Source: Steinernema hermaphroditum
Taxonomy: Eukaryota > Nematoda > Chromadorea > Rhabditida > Steinernematidae
Length of the DNA stretch: 64,000 nt
Reading direction: 5' to 3'
Assembly: GCA_030435675.1 (NCBI GenBank)
Contig: CM059624.1
Location: forward strand, 5,666,769 to 5,730,768
This document shows, in pieces, positions 9,226 to 21,712 of the stretch. Positions within the stretch are counted from its first letter, which is position 1. Each line of letters opens with the position of its first letter. Both the position numbers and the translations under genes were made by a program. The notes beneath the pieces were generated by a model. That model was not told the DNA's origin. It was given only the letters and a program-made list of their open reading frames with translations, and did not search any database.

Positions 9226-9512
9226 ATTGGCGTCGACTTCGAGGATTGGCGTCGACTTCGAGGATTGGCGTCGACTTCGAGGATTGGCGTCGACTTCGAG
9301 GATTGGCGTCGACTTCGAGGATTGGCGTCGACTTCGAGGATTGGCGTCGACTTCGAGGATTGGCGTCAGCTTCGGGGATCGGTGTCTGCTTCGGGGATCG
9401 GAGTCTGCTTCGGGGATCGGCGTCTGCTTCGGGGATCGGCGTCTGCTTCGGGGACCGGCGTCTGCTTCGGGGATCGGCGTCTGCTTCGGGGATCGGCGTC
9501 TGCTTCGAGGGT
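9226..9512. repeat. 19-bp minisatellite inside Helitron A
   Basis: About 15 tandem copies of GATTGGCGTCGACTTCGAG. The first seven or so carry CGACTTCGAGGATT and the later ones TGCTTCGGGGATC, with one ACC variant. Because 19 is not divisible by three and the unit lacks stops, all plus frames and some minus frames stay open over the array. These open frames are artefacts. Confidence 0.95.
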
Positions 9513-9631
9513 CAATGAAATTTCGTAGATAAAATTTTGATTCACCGCGGTGGTTCTCGCGCTTTCGTGACTCACAATCGCGTTTATTGTTGTATCGTTT
9601 GCAAATATCGTTTGCTTTCAGAATCAGAAAC

Positions 9632-11323
9632 ATGCACTCAAAACGTCGACAGAGCCAGGAGCAGAAAAGTGGTGAAGTGCCACAGAAGAAACTGAAGTCT
9701 CAGAGCAGCATGGAACAAGAAAGCACGACCGAGAATGCTGCAGATGAAGCTCAGGAATTGCTGTTGCAGAACATTGAGCCTGCCACCGAGAGTGCAGCTG
9801 ATCTGGACACCAGGTAAGCGTGTGAATCTCGGTTTCTATTAAGCATTTACGTTACAGTGCACTTCGCGAAAAACTTTCCAGTTTCAAGAATATTGATGAG
9901 AAGTCACCATCCAGGTAAGCGACAATAAATGACTGCTCATTTTTAAAAGTAATTTTGTAGCACCGGCACCTTTGTTGTCATCAACGCTGTTTTCTACAAT
10001 CCTGGCGAAAAACCAGGCTTCTTCAATGACTTATGCGAATTAATAGCCATGGAGAAGGAGGAATCAATGCTGAAAATTGTGGCTTATGGCGGCGCTGCCA
10101 ATAAATGCAGAAACTTGAAATTGGGAGATGTAAGTGTATGCGCTGTTAGGAAATGTTGTCAACTATTCACCTCAGGTGATTCATCTCGATAAGTTCGGAT
10201 GCAAGCATGACGATTACGCTCATTTCTTTCGTAAGTCATGCCGAGTTGTCACTTTATACTACTTTAATGACGATATTACAGTTTCTAAATGTGCCTTTGA
10301 TCTTGTCATCGATGAAAAAACCGTACTTACAGTAATTCAAACTGAAAGTGCCCTCTGGAAGCATCACTTTGAACTCATGAAAAGCAATGTGATGTCATCA
10401 AGCTGGCTGGTCAAATATGGTGGATAGTATGAAACGTTCATTTTCCTTATTTAAAAGTGAATGAACCTTTTCAGCATAGCCACACTTCGCCTGGATCATA
10501 TAGTATTCCCTAAAGAAGTGACCTGTCGCGATCATCATAAGACCTACGTTGCGAGCTACATGTTCATGACGTCGGATGCGGAGTCTGTCCAGATCTCCTT
10601 TTATGACCATCAGCTTGACAAGTTGGCCGCATTGGAGAAAAATGAGGTATTATATAGATACTACAGAATGTATTTCGTATTTCTTGTCGTTTTACAGGTT
10701 TACGAAATCGAGAACTGCCATCTGAAGGAAAAACAAACTTCTGAATTCGCAAAGTTTCAATTTGCTGAACCTAAGAAAATTTTTCTAAAGAAGATGTCCG
10801 ATGACGATCAAATGGAACACCTATATGATATGGTTGTGCTCTCGGAGATTAACGTTGATCGTGACCCTTACCGCATTTACGGTTAGTTAACATTTACGGT
10901 TAGCACATATTTACTTTTATGCAGGAATGAAACTGCACATCCTGGAAAAGTTCACGAACAAGCCGAATGTCTGTGCTGTTCACAACACCCATACAGGTAG
11001 TTGCACATAATTCTCTGATAAACGTAATGTTCTTAAGGAATCGTAACTGATGGAACATTGACTGAATCCTTCCTAAATTGTGCTGTTTTGGACATAATTT
11101 CTATTCAGTTCGATGAATGCTGGAAGCAAGGCTTTGCTATTCAAGGCCTGTTTCAAGCATATACAGACGGTATGACTTATTACATGATCTGATTTGTATC
11201 GCTGTTCTTTAAGGTGTCTTGATTAAATTGCGTTGCGTTGCGCACATGATTACAACTATTCCGAGTGATATGCCCCGCTCCAACCATATTAAGGAGAGAC
11301 GTTTCAACCGCATTGAACACTAA
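9632..11323 (+). CDS. RPA-like OB-fold single-strand DNA-binding protein of Helitron A
   Basis: Ten exons join in frame: 9632-9813, 9858-9914, 9961-10129, 10176-10230, 10282-10426, 10475-10646, 10698-10881, 10925-10996, 11038-11169 and 11214-11323, giving about 425 aa. All introns are 40-51 nt with good donors and acceptors; the 51-nt one at 10231-10281 is a multiple of three and could be retained. The first 75 residues are charged and low complexity. Then two OB-fold-like segments follow: one from GTFVVINAVFYNP through LGDVIHLDKFGCK, the second from IATLRLDHIVF through VYEIENCHLKEK, in the style of RPA70. I infer binding of single-stranded DNA exposed during rolling-circle transposition. An acceptor-like GCTTTCAG at 9614-9621 lies 10 nt before the ATG, consistent with trans-splicing. 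Plant Helitrons often encode RPA; I cannot confirm a close relative by search. Confidence 0.7.
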
Positions 11324-11582
11324 GAGCAGGAAAGTTCAACAATAAGTGGTATTCGTCGTTTCACTCATCAGGCGCCATTTCATTGTTTTTACTTGTTGTT
11401 ACATATTGTTATTTGTAATATTTTTGTGTTGAAAAGCATTATTTGTTCCTTGATCTTAGTAGTGCCAGTTATTTTCCGTTTGAAACGGTTTACGAAATAT
11501 CTCTATGCTTTTGTCACTTTATTTATTATATGTCACCATTATAAGTAGCTTGAATTGTCACTTTCAGAAAACTTAATCAACT

Positions 11583-14500
11583 ATGTCTACGTCTGAAGGC
11601 GAATCGACTCCTTCAACGAGAACGAAACGAGTGCGATCTCTCCGAAAACGCCGAAGCGAGGTTGAAGTCGACCAAGAACGGGAAGAGCGTCGTCAAGCAA
11701 ATGCGCAGAAGAAACGCGAATACCAAGCGCGACAACGTGCAACGGAAACTGAAGAGCAAAGGCGCACACGCTTGGACAAGGACCGCGATCGCCATCGTCA
11801 AATGAGAGCCGAGAAGAAGAAGACGGCGTTCCATATCCAAGAACCGGAACATCTTCCTGACGTCTTCTACCTTGGAAAGCGGGATAAGAGGTGCACCTTC
11901 TGCGGAGCGCTCCACTTCGTCGGATTCCACAACTGCTGCCGGGAAGGAAGAATCTTCATCAACCCCATGAAGAAATTGTGGGAACCCCTGCAAAGTCTCT
12001 ACTTCAATGAAGATCATCCGAACCGCGGAGAGTTCCTGAACAAAATTCTTCAATACAACACTCTGCTGTCAATGGCGTCATCCCAGCATGACAGAGTCCT
12101 TCAAAATCCCTTCGGAGTACAATCGGTGAAGGTAATAACTATCGTTTGCCTATAGTAGTTATCTCTATGTATGTAGGTCCGCGGTTCAGTTCATCATATG
12201 CCGTCAACATTGTATCCGGAAAACCTTTCGCATCCGCGATACGGAAATGTCTACATTTACGATGTCAACAGAGCGACGGAATACCGCATGAACGAAATCA
12301 TCGCGAGGGACATCAATGAAGACATCCTTAAGGAACTTGGACAGCAGGTCGCTCTGTGCAATCCCTACGCGAGTGCATATAGACACATGAATGAACTCTT
12401 GCGACAACAGGCAGAAGCTGGCTATACGGTAAGTGCTTTCAATTGTCGAGTTGCAAAATGACGACTCTATTTGCAGCCATATAATCTTCGTATGAAATTA
12501 ATTGACGCAAAAGGCGTTAATCCACAAGAACTGATGAATCACCCTGGCGTTTATGACAGAGCACACTGCGGCAATATGATTGCTGTTTACTTCACGTGCG
12601 ACGCCGAAATGAACATCCCGCATCGAGGCCTGATTATTTACCCACGAAGATATAATCAAGATCCATTTGAAATTCGGTTCTGGCAGCCAATGATCGATGC
12701 CTTGTGCTATCCTCTCATTCACGCTTATGGAGAAGACTCATGGAGACCAAGTAGGTGCAGTTTATAGTACTGTTACTCAGTTGCTGTGCTTAGACATTCC
12801 ATATATCTCGTGTAGTGATGAAATGAACTACGTAGATCGGATGGTGCAAGTGAAAGACGCTCTGCTTCAACAAGGCATCGAAATCGATTGGACTATAGAA
12901 GTAGAAGAAATGGAACTCATTCCTCGCGGAATCGCAAGGGAAATTGCTGAGATTGAATCTCTCATGCATGTCGACGACGGAGGCAGCGATGAATCCGACG
13001 AAGAAGATTACCAAGTGCAGCAGATAGCATATCACAGCGACTCGGACGAGGATCCCGATGAAGACGAGCATGAGGTTTTCTTTGTTTACTACTCTCTAAT
13101 TCTATCGTTTTCTTGTTCAGATTCGAGATGAACACCGAAACGATGCTGTCAACAACGAAGAGTTGCAATTCGTCGAAAGAAACGGGGAGCTCTATCCTCA
13201 TCGTGACACTGTTCCAGTCGTTGAGCATGAACAGCGGCTTTTAGCGGACTACGTGGATGATAGTGGACGAGGTGGTATAATCCGACGAGGTATAATCCAA
13301 CATAACGAAGGTTTCGTAATTGTTTCTTGTAGAATCCGGGTGATCAAGAAGAACTTCTCCATCAGATTTCTCTACACCCTACAGCTGCACACGATACTGA
13401 CAATATCATAGAAGATGTGACCAACGAAGAAGACGATATGGTTTACGATGGACCATCATTAAATGAGCCTCTCGAAGACGCCACTCAATCGCGACACCCA
13501 CGCCCGAAGAAGGCAAGTGGCTTTGACTTAACATCGTGCTCATTTAAATCTTTTAGAGAGGACAACAAGTATCCTATCGTGAGTGGTTGCTGTTCAACGC
13601 TCAATACCGCAAAGGTTGGAATAACCGCATAACTACATCAAGAAAACTGGGTCAGCTATATGTAATCGACCACTTTATGCGAATTACACGTCAAAGAGGC
13701 GAAAACATCAGAAGAAACAACACACAAACCACGATCACAAACAAGTAAGCGCAAACTGTCGATCGAATTGTCAATTTGACACTTTCAGGAAACGATTCTT
13801 GGAATTCATGAATGATGTCGCCCGAAGAAGAGGTCGGACAGTGGGAGCTCTCACTTATGTCCCCCATTACATCAGAGGCTCGCCGCGCTACCTCCGGGAA
13901 CAGTTTGAAAAAGCAGTGACGTTGTCAAACAAGCTGGGTAAACCCGATCTCTTTATCACATTCACTGCGTCCTCACGTTGGCAAGAGATCAAGGTATCGC
14001 TGATGTGTTACATGACTGTTCTATAAATTTACATTAAGGAGAATATTCCACCTGGCGAAACATGGGCAGATCATCCGTTTTTGGTTGCTGAGATCTTCAA
14101 AAAGAAGTTGCATGAATTTTTGAAAGATGTATGTGGAACATGGAAAAAAGAGACACCAAAACAGAAGGCAGAGAGAATAGCAGCGAAAAAGCACAAGGTT
14201 CTGAGAGGAGGTAATGAACGTCATTGTATGAATATTTTCACTTGCTTCGCTGTTTAGGCATGTTTGGAGATGTAGCGTGGTATGTCTACTCTGTAGAATT
14301 CCAACAGCGAGGCATGCCTCATGCGCATATCGTCATAAGTCTCGCCGGAGACGCCAAGACGAAAGTAGCGCAGAAAATCGACGAAATATGCCAAGCGGAA
14401 CTTCCTGTTCTACCATCCGAAGGTGATCCGGAATACAGACGGTATGAACACGGAATTATCGCGTCATTGCGAAAACATTGTTTAGGATCAAAAGACTACG

Positions 14501-17500
14501 AGATATAGTCGAAGAACTAATGATGCACTCTCCATGCGAGAATAACAACACAGCCTATTGTCGCCAGCACACGAAACGCCACTGGAGAACATGCAGCAAA
14601 CGTTTCCCCAAACCGTTCCGCAATTTTTCCTCGCTACTCGAAGACGACTACGCGCTACTGAGAAGACCAGATAATGGTGAATGTTCAAGGTAAGTCCTAT
14701 GTTCATCATCACCAATACAATGTACAATTTCAGTCGAAATCCACTCGCAACAAACCAGTACGTGGTTGCTTATAACAAGAAGCTTTTACTGAAGTACGAG
14801 GCTCATATCAATGTCGAGATAATTTCGAATTTACATGTTTTAAAGTACTTGTTCAAATATCTCTTCAAAGGTTATCTTTAGTTTCCAATATACATCACTA
14901 AGACTATGTTTTTAGGTTTCAATCGAGCTCTCATTGAAACTGTAGAGCGTACAGCGGTAGACAACGGCTCACCGATTGGTGGTATCGGCTCGATGACGTT
15001 CACAAACAACATCATCTACCCAAAGGGAATCAAGCTTCCCAGAGCTGTCCTAATGGAACGCAACAAAGCTGCGCAGAAGCTTCTGATGGAGACCATGAAC
15101 ACAACGTAAGCTTCAACTGTAGAACACTGCACATACCGCTTCTTTTAGTGTCGACGCCAATAACCAAGATATTTTGGTCTACGACGAAGTCAGCATGATC
15201 GAAGACATGCGGGCGGCTACGAGCTGTGAAGCAGCGTGGGAAGTTAGCGCCTACGGCACCAATGGAAGCAGCCACAGCGTTTTCACTACCTACATCCATG
15301 CTCCTGACGAAGAAACAGTGATTGTTCCAACTGGTAAAATATCTCTATTCTTCATATACAGTACTCCTGATTCCAGGACACGAAGAAGAAGTGCTGCACC
15401 GCATTGAGCAACAGGAAAATGAACTGCCATCAATGCTCAAGGCCTGGTTCAAGATCAACTCACATCCACCTGCGGGCACCGAAGATATACTCCGAGATCT
15501 CACATTTTGTGACATGCCAAAGTACTTCAAATACCAGAACAAGAAGTGGGTCAAGAAAGCCAGACCAAGTGAAGAGCATGTAATAGGCCGCATCAAAAGT
15601 AATCCGCATTCTTTATTTCGATTCAGCTACGTTGAATTTAGGTGTTCATCCGAGGTACATGGAGAAGTTCGCGATTCGCCTATTGGCGATGAACCGAAAA
15701 TTCATGAAAAGTTTCGAAGATCTTCGCACAGTTGATGGAATCTACTACGACACATTCGTCGATGCAGCAAAAGTAACTTTTCTTTGCCATCATTTATACT
15801 AATGTACCAATTTAGCAACTGGGACTGATGACAAACGAAATGGAGTGGCAGTTTGCCATGCAAGAAGCATGCGACACAGAAGATCCGATCAACATCCGAC
15901 GACTCTTCGCCTCTATCTTAATCTTCTGCGTTCCTGCCAATCCCAGGCAGCTTTGGGATCAGTTTAAGGTAAATTTTATGATATTTTTCTCTTGTAAACA
16001 TGTGTTCTTCAGATCGACATGTATGATCGCAGAGGATCGTCAGATGAACAGAAAGAAGCGCGAGCCCTGTTCCACATCCGGTCCATATTGCTTCACCACA
16101 ACCGCGAACTGGTTGATTTCGATCTGCCTGGTAATTCATTAAGCTTACGATTAACCTTTCTATGAGTGATGTAGATATCAACGAATCTCAGCTGGGAAAC
16201 CTGGATGAGTTGAACGACGACGGAAGTGATCCGTTCCTCACTTCGGCGCAGATTCGTGAGAGAGCAAAGGATCATGAATCGGTAAGCTAACCCAGGTCAT
16301 ATGGATGATTAAGAAATCAGTTTAGAAGCTTAACGATGAGCAGAAGGATGTTTTCAACGCTATATTACGCGAGCGCTCTAACATCTATGGAAACAGACTT
16401 TTCTTCTTGAACGGATCCGGCGGATGCGGCAAAACGTTCCTGTATAGAGCTCTGTACTACGCTCTGAAAGCAAGTGGTCACAACGTGCTCTGCACTGCCC
16501 ATACGGGCGTTGCTGCAACCCTTCTGCCCAACGGAGCAACAGTTCACCGCTCATTTGGAATTCCCATCACGGCTGAAGAACAAATGGAAAGCCAAATCAG
16601 CTTGGAAACAACCAAAGGTAAGCTACTAAGAAAGTTACTGATTGCAAGTGCGCATTTCAGCCGAAGAACTCAGTAAGGTCGACGTCATCTTGTGGGACGA
16701 AGCCACAATGTCCGACAGAAGAGTCTACAACTGCGTCGATCGATTACTGAGGGCACTTCACGAAGAAAACTCGGAAGAACCATTTGGTGGAGTAATGATC
16801 ATCGCCGGAGGAGATTGGAAACAAACGCTTCCAATTGTCAAAGAGGTAACAAACAAATAAGATGATTCCCATGCTATATCTGCATTTACAGGTTCGCAAC
16901 GAAGGTGTCCTCTCATATACCTTAAAGAAGTCAACTCTTTGGCAGCGTTTTGTTCAATTTCACTTAAAAACGAATATGAGGGCGATCGACGATCCAGCCT
17001 ACGCTGATTTACTTCTGAAGATCGGACAAGGCGATGCCCAGCTCGACGAAGATCAAGTCGAAATTCCTCAGCAGACTTTAAAGAATACCGAAGACGAAGT
17101 ATGCTCTTTCAGTGAAAACATATTACTTGATTTTGATCTTTTAGGTGATCAACTTTGTGTTTCCTTACAATGAAGACTGGTCAAATCGCTCGATCCTCAC
17201 GGTTACAAACGAAAAGAGTCTTCAACTTTGCGAAATGGTATCTATCGCATCTTCAATGTGTGATTACAGTGGTTTTAAGGTTCTAAATAATCATCCTGGA
17301 GAGGCGAGAACATACGAATCTGTAGACAAGCCATATAAGGAGCGTTCGTTCATCTCAGTCGAGCCGGAGACCTACCATACGCTAACTCCGCCAGGTCTTC
17401 CACCTCATCGGCTTAGACTGAAGAAAGGATGCGAAGTGATGCTCCTGCGAAACCTCAACGTCAAGATTGGCCTCTGCAACGGAACGCGACTCAAAGTTCT

Positions 17501-17909
17501 TGAGATGAAGGATAATGTTAGAAAGTGTTCCTATTTACATCAAGCAAATCACTCATTTCAGCTGCTGATCTGCGCACCAGTCAACAGAACCGAAAGAATG
17601 CCAGAGAAGATCGCCATTCACCGAATACCGATGTCAAGTTCAGACCGACCAGAAGAAGAATTCGCATTCATTCGGCACCAATATCCTCTGCGCCTCAGCT
17701 ACAGCCTCACGATCAACAAGGCGCAGGGACAGTCGCTGGACAAAGTCGGACTGGTGCTGCCAACATCATGCTTCGCACACGGACAGCTCTACGTTGCTCT
17801 GAGCAGGGCCCACAAGCAAGTCGACATTGCCGTCACTCACTATCGGGTATCCGATGCATCGAAACGCTTCTTGCTCCACAACATCGTCTACAAAGATATC
17901 TTGCAGTAA
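11583..17909 (+). CDS. Helitron Rep/helicase (HUH nuclease plus Pif1-like helicase)
   Basis: Twenty-five exons (549 nt first exon to 12131; last 17562-17909) join in frame to about 1743 aa. Helitron features appear in the usual order: a Cys-rich segment (CTFCGALHFVGFHNCC, about 105-120), the Helitron-like N domain (REWLLFNAQYRKGWN), the Rep HUH motif in QQRGMPHAHIVI (about 763-774), the paired tyrosines in LKYLFKYLFKG (about 911-921), and a Pif1/RecD helicase with Walker A GSGGCGKT (about 1320), Walker B ILWDEA (about 1400), GGDWKQ and the C-terminal INKAQGQSLDKVG and LYVALSRA. It nicks and unwinds the element for rolling-circle transposition. One intron starts with GC (13513), supported by continuity into RGQQVSYREW. 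The junction near 13311-13384 is ambiguous: the intervening sequence also reads as protein in another frame. The ATG follows a CTTTCAG acceptor at 11561-11567, 259 nt after the RPA-like stop, as in a two-gene operon. Confidence 0.9.
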
Positions 17910-18117
17910 TATACGGTTTCGTGATGCGTTACATCTGCCTTGCTCTTTTGTTCATGTTTTCCTTTTTAACTGATAAAAATTTTCTGTTAACTATAACTGT
18001 TTATCTTTGTTAGTTTACATGGCTAAGAAGCCGATCAAATATCGATTAAAAAATGAGTTTCAGATGGATCAAACTCAACAGATATTTAAATTACTTATCA
18101 TAACGAAAAGTTCATAA
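17910..18117. other. Helitron A 3' untranslated/subterminal region
   Basis: AT-rich sequence between the Rep/helicase stop and the shared 3' terminal 80 bp. No gene seen. Confidence 0.5.
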
Positions 18118-18516
18118 AAATATAAAACTTTGCAAATGCGTCTAAATTATTAAAATAACTTTGAAAAGAGGTTAAATCTCCGTGGGACAATCTAGTCGAC
18201 CGCCCCTATATAAAGCAGATGGGACGGGCGTGTCTGTCTGTCCGAAACAAAATCAATCCGTTGACTTCGGTGTTAATGCCATCTTGTAGAGCTCATTGAC
18301 CTCTATCAAATGCACCGGGTCTTTTCGCTGTCATCCTATACAAAATGGGCTAAGTGGCCATGTTTAAACACAGGAAATGTCACAGGTTCGTCCCTTCCAG
18401 AATGTTCTCGAAACTTCTCGAAACTTCTGGAAAATGAATCGTGGTAAGACCCAAAAATTTTGGAAATGTCACATGTTCGGACAAATGTCCTTATGAGACT
18501 AAAAATTTTTGGAAAT

Positions 18517-18960
18517 GTCATAGGTTCGGCCGACTGTCAGAAGGGTGCCTAATAAGCCTCTTTTGCCGTATTAATCTATGAAGACACGTTTGTCGTGGTG
18601 AGACCAAAAATTTAGGAAATGTCATACGTTCAGACAAGTGTTGAAAAAGTGCCTAAAACGAAACCTATGAAGTGTTAGACTACGCTCACATGTTCGTCGT
18701 TTCGAGACCAAAATTTTAGTAAATGTCATACGTTCAGACGACTGCCAGAAAAGTGCCTAAAATGAAGCCTATGAACTATTAACCTATGTAGACATGTTTG
18801 TCGTGGTGAGACCAAAATTTTAGTAAATGTCATACGTTCATGCAAGTGTTTGAAAAGTGCCTAAAACGCATCTTAAGAAGTGCTGAGTTGTGTCAGCACG
18901 TTAGCCGTAATGCGACAAACAAACTTGGAAATGTCACATGTTCAGACAAAAGTAAGCAAG
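18517..18960. repeat. 104-bp iteron series
   Basis: The motif GTCAYRYGTTCRG recurs at 18517, 18621, 18725, 18829 and 18933, each exactly 104 bp apart, within diverged units that also share TGCCTAAAA, CCTATGA and GTCGTGGTGAGACC. Irregular copies lie upstream at 18379 and 18468 inside the shared 5' end. Helitron A keeps two regular copies (8670 and 8774). Confidence 0.9.
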
Positions 18961-19071
18961 TGTCTCAAAGGGAAAGCACGCCCGACTTCCACATAAAAAG
19001 ATGTTAGCTCATCGAAACTTCAATTTTAAAAAAATATGTGCGACTTCATCCGAAGAATCTGTCTCCGTGAA

Positions 19072-21712
19072 GACCCTATGAGAGTGAGAGGAGAAAGCTG
19101 ACTTCTTTGAAGGTCTCAATGAAAACAAACCCCCGCACGACTCCAAAGATAGGAAGACTGCCTCCATAAAGACTCTATGAGAGCCACAGAACTTCGGTGA
19201 ATTCAGCTAAAGAAGTCAGCTTCTCCGAAGACCCTATGAGAGTGAGAGGAGAAAGCTGACTTCTTTGAAGGTCTCAATGAAAACAAAACCCGGCGCGACT
19301 CCAAAGATAGGAAGAATGCCTCCATAAAGACTCTATGAGAGCCACAGAACTTCGGTGAATTCAGCTAAAGAAGTCAGCTTCTCCGAAGACCCTATGAGAG
19401 TGAGAGGAGAAAGCTGACTTCTTTGAAGGTCTCAATGAAAACAAAACCCCGCGCGACTCCAAAGATAGGAAGACTGCCTCCATAAAGACCATATGAGAAC
19501 CACAGAACTTCCTGTGAATTCAGCTAAAGAAGTCAGCTTCTCTGAAGACCCTATGAGAGTGAGAGGAGAAAGCTGACTTCTTTGAAGGTCTCAATGAAAA
19601 CAAAACCCGGCGCGACTCCAAAGATAGGAAGAATGCCTCCATAAAGACTCTATGAGAGCCACAGAACTTCCTGTGAATTCAGCTAAAGAAGTCAGCTTCT
19701 CTGAAGACCCTATGAGAGTGAGAGGAGAAAGCTGACTTCTTTGAAGGTCTCAATGAAAACAAAACCCGGCGCGACTCCAAAGATAGGAAGAATGCCTCCA
19801 TAAAGACTCTATGAGAACCACAGAACTTCCTGTGAATTCAGCTAAAGAAGTCAGCTTCTCTGAAGACCCTATGAGAGTGAGAGGAGAAAGCTGACTTCTT
19901 TGAAGGTCTCAATGAAAACAAAACCCGGCGCGACTCCAAAGATAGGAAGAATGCCTCCATAAAGACTCTATGAGAGCCACAGAACTTCCTGTGAATTCAG
20001 CTAAAGAAGTCAGCTTCTCTGAAGACCCTATGAGAGTGAGAGGAGAAAGCTGACTTCTTTGAAGGTCTCAATGAAAACAAAACCCGGCGCGACTCCAAAG
20101 ATAGGAAGAATGCCTCCATAAAGACTCTATGAGAGCCACAGAACTTCCTGTGAATTCAGCTAAAGAAGTCAGCTTCTCTGAAGACCCTATGAGAGTGAGA
20201 GGAGAAAGCTGACTTCTTTGAAGGTCTCAATGAAAACAAAACCCGGCGCGACTCCAAAGATAGGAAGAATGCCTCCATAAAGACTCTATGAGAGCCACAG
20301 AACTTCGGTGAATTCAGCTAAAGAAGTCAGCTTCTCCGAAGACCCTATGAGAGTGAGAGGAGAAAGCTGACTTCTTTGAAGGTCTCAATGAAAACAAAAC
20401 CCCGCGCGACTCCAAAGATAGGAAGACTGCCTCCATAAAGACTCTATGAGAGCCACAGAACTTCCTGTGAATTCAGCTAAAGAAGTCAGCTTCTCTGAAG
20501 ACCCTATGAGAGTGAGAGGAGAAAGCTGACTTCTTTGAAGGTCTCAATGAAAACAAAACCCGGCGCGACTCCAAAGATAGGAAGAATGCCTCCATAAAGA
20601 CTCTATGAGAGCCACAGAACTTCCTGTGAATTCAGCTAAAGAAGTCAGCTTCTCTGAAGACCCTATGAGAGTGAGAGGAGAAAGCTGACTTCTTTGAAGG
20701 TCTCAATGAAAACAAAACCCGGCGCGACTCCAAAGATAGGAAGAATGCCTCCATAAAGACTCTATGAGAGCCACAGAACTTCCTGTGAATTCAGCTAAAG
20801 AAGTCAGCTTCTCTGAAGACCCTATGAGAGTGAGAGGAGAAAGCTGACTTCTTTGAAGGTCTCAATGAAAACAAAACCCGGCGCGACTCCAAAGATAGGA
20901 AAAATGCCTCCATAAAGACTCTATGAGAACCACAGAACTTCCTGTGAATTCAGCTAAAGAAGTCAGCTTCTCTGAAGACCCTATGAGAGTGAGAGGAGAA
21001 AGCTGACTTCTTTGAAGGTCTCAATGAAAACAAAACCCGGCGCGACTCCAAAGATAGGAAGAATGCCTCCATAAAGACTCTATGAGAGCCACAGAACTTC
21101 CTGTGAATTCAGCTAAAGAAGTCAGCTTCTCTGAAGACCCTATGAGAGTGAGAGGAGAAAGCTGACTTCTTTGAAGGTCTCAATGAAAACAAAACCCGGC
21201 GCGACTCCAAAGATAGGAAAAATGCCTCCATAAAGACTCTATGAGAACCACAGAACTTCCTGTGAATTCAGCTAAAGAAGTCAGCTTCTCTGAAGACCCT
21301 ATGAGAGTGAGAGGAGAAAGCTGACTTCTTTGAAGGTCTCAATGAAAACAAAACCCGGCGCGACTCCAAAGATAGGAAGAATGCCTCCATAAAGACTCTA
21401 TGAGATCCACAGAACTTCGGTGAATTCAGCTAAAGAAGTCAGCTTCTCTGAAGACCCTATGAGAGTGAGAGGAGAAAGCTGACTTCTTTGAAGGTCTCAA
21501 TGAAAACAAAACCCCGCGCGACTCCAAAGATAGGAAGACTGCCTCCATAAAGACCATATGAGAACCACAGAACTTCCTGTGAATTCAGCTAAAGAAGTCA
21601 GCTTCTCTGAAGACCCTATGAGAGTGAGAGGAGAAAGCTGACTTCTTTGAAGGTCTCAATGAAAACAAAACCCGGCGCGACTCCAAAGATAGGAAGACTG
21701 CCTCCATGAAGA
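19072..21712. repeat. 158/159-bp satellite array, 17 copies
   Basis: GACCCTATGAGAGTGAGAGG recurs at 19072, 19230, 19388, 19547, 19706, 19865, 20024, 20183, 20341, 20500, 20659, 20818, 20977, 21136, 21295, 21453 and 21612. The one-base length difference comes from TTCGGTGAATTC against TTCCTGTGAATTC. Units are nearly identical and differ by a few recurrent variants (CGGCGC or CGCGCG; AGAATG, AGACTG or AAAATG), implying recent homogenisation. Each unit holds a second, weaker GACTCTATGAGAGCC half, suggesting an ancestral half-length monomer. Shorter degenerate copies continue to about 21810. Confidence 0.97.

Larger units (their letters stand above)
8349..18195 (+). mobile_element. Helitron A, apparently complete autonomous element
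   Basis: The element starts TCGACCGCCCCTATATAAAG at 8349 after a host A, and ends in CTAG at 18192-18195. This fits Helitron rules: 5' TC, 3' CTRR, insertion between A and T, no target duplication, no terminal inverted repeats. The 3' subterminal hairpin is weak (TCTC-CGT-GGGA about 8 nt before CTAG). Internally it has subterminal 104-bp repeat units, an SL1-like sequence, a 19-bp minisatellite, an RPA-like gene and a Rep/helicase gene, all on the plus strand. Helitron B shares 348 identical bases at the 5' end and about 80 bp at the 3' end, which independently sets both termini. Both genes read through consistently spliced exons without stops, so the copy is likely young. Confidence 0.9.

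Noticed and set aside
9178..9633. Open frames over the 19-bp minisatellite on both strands
   Set aside because: All frames are open because the unit lacks stops; there is no sequence with protein character beyond the array.
8349..18543. The 348-bp direct repeats as LTRs of a retrotransposon
   Set aside because: They start with TC and not TG, there is no target-site duplication, primer-binding site, gag or reverse transcriptase between them, and the interior encodes Rep/helicase. Helitron termini explain everything.
19072..21712. CRISPR-like regular repeats
   Set aside because: The array is continuous tandem satellite with no unique spacers, in a eukaryotic genome.
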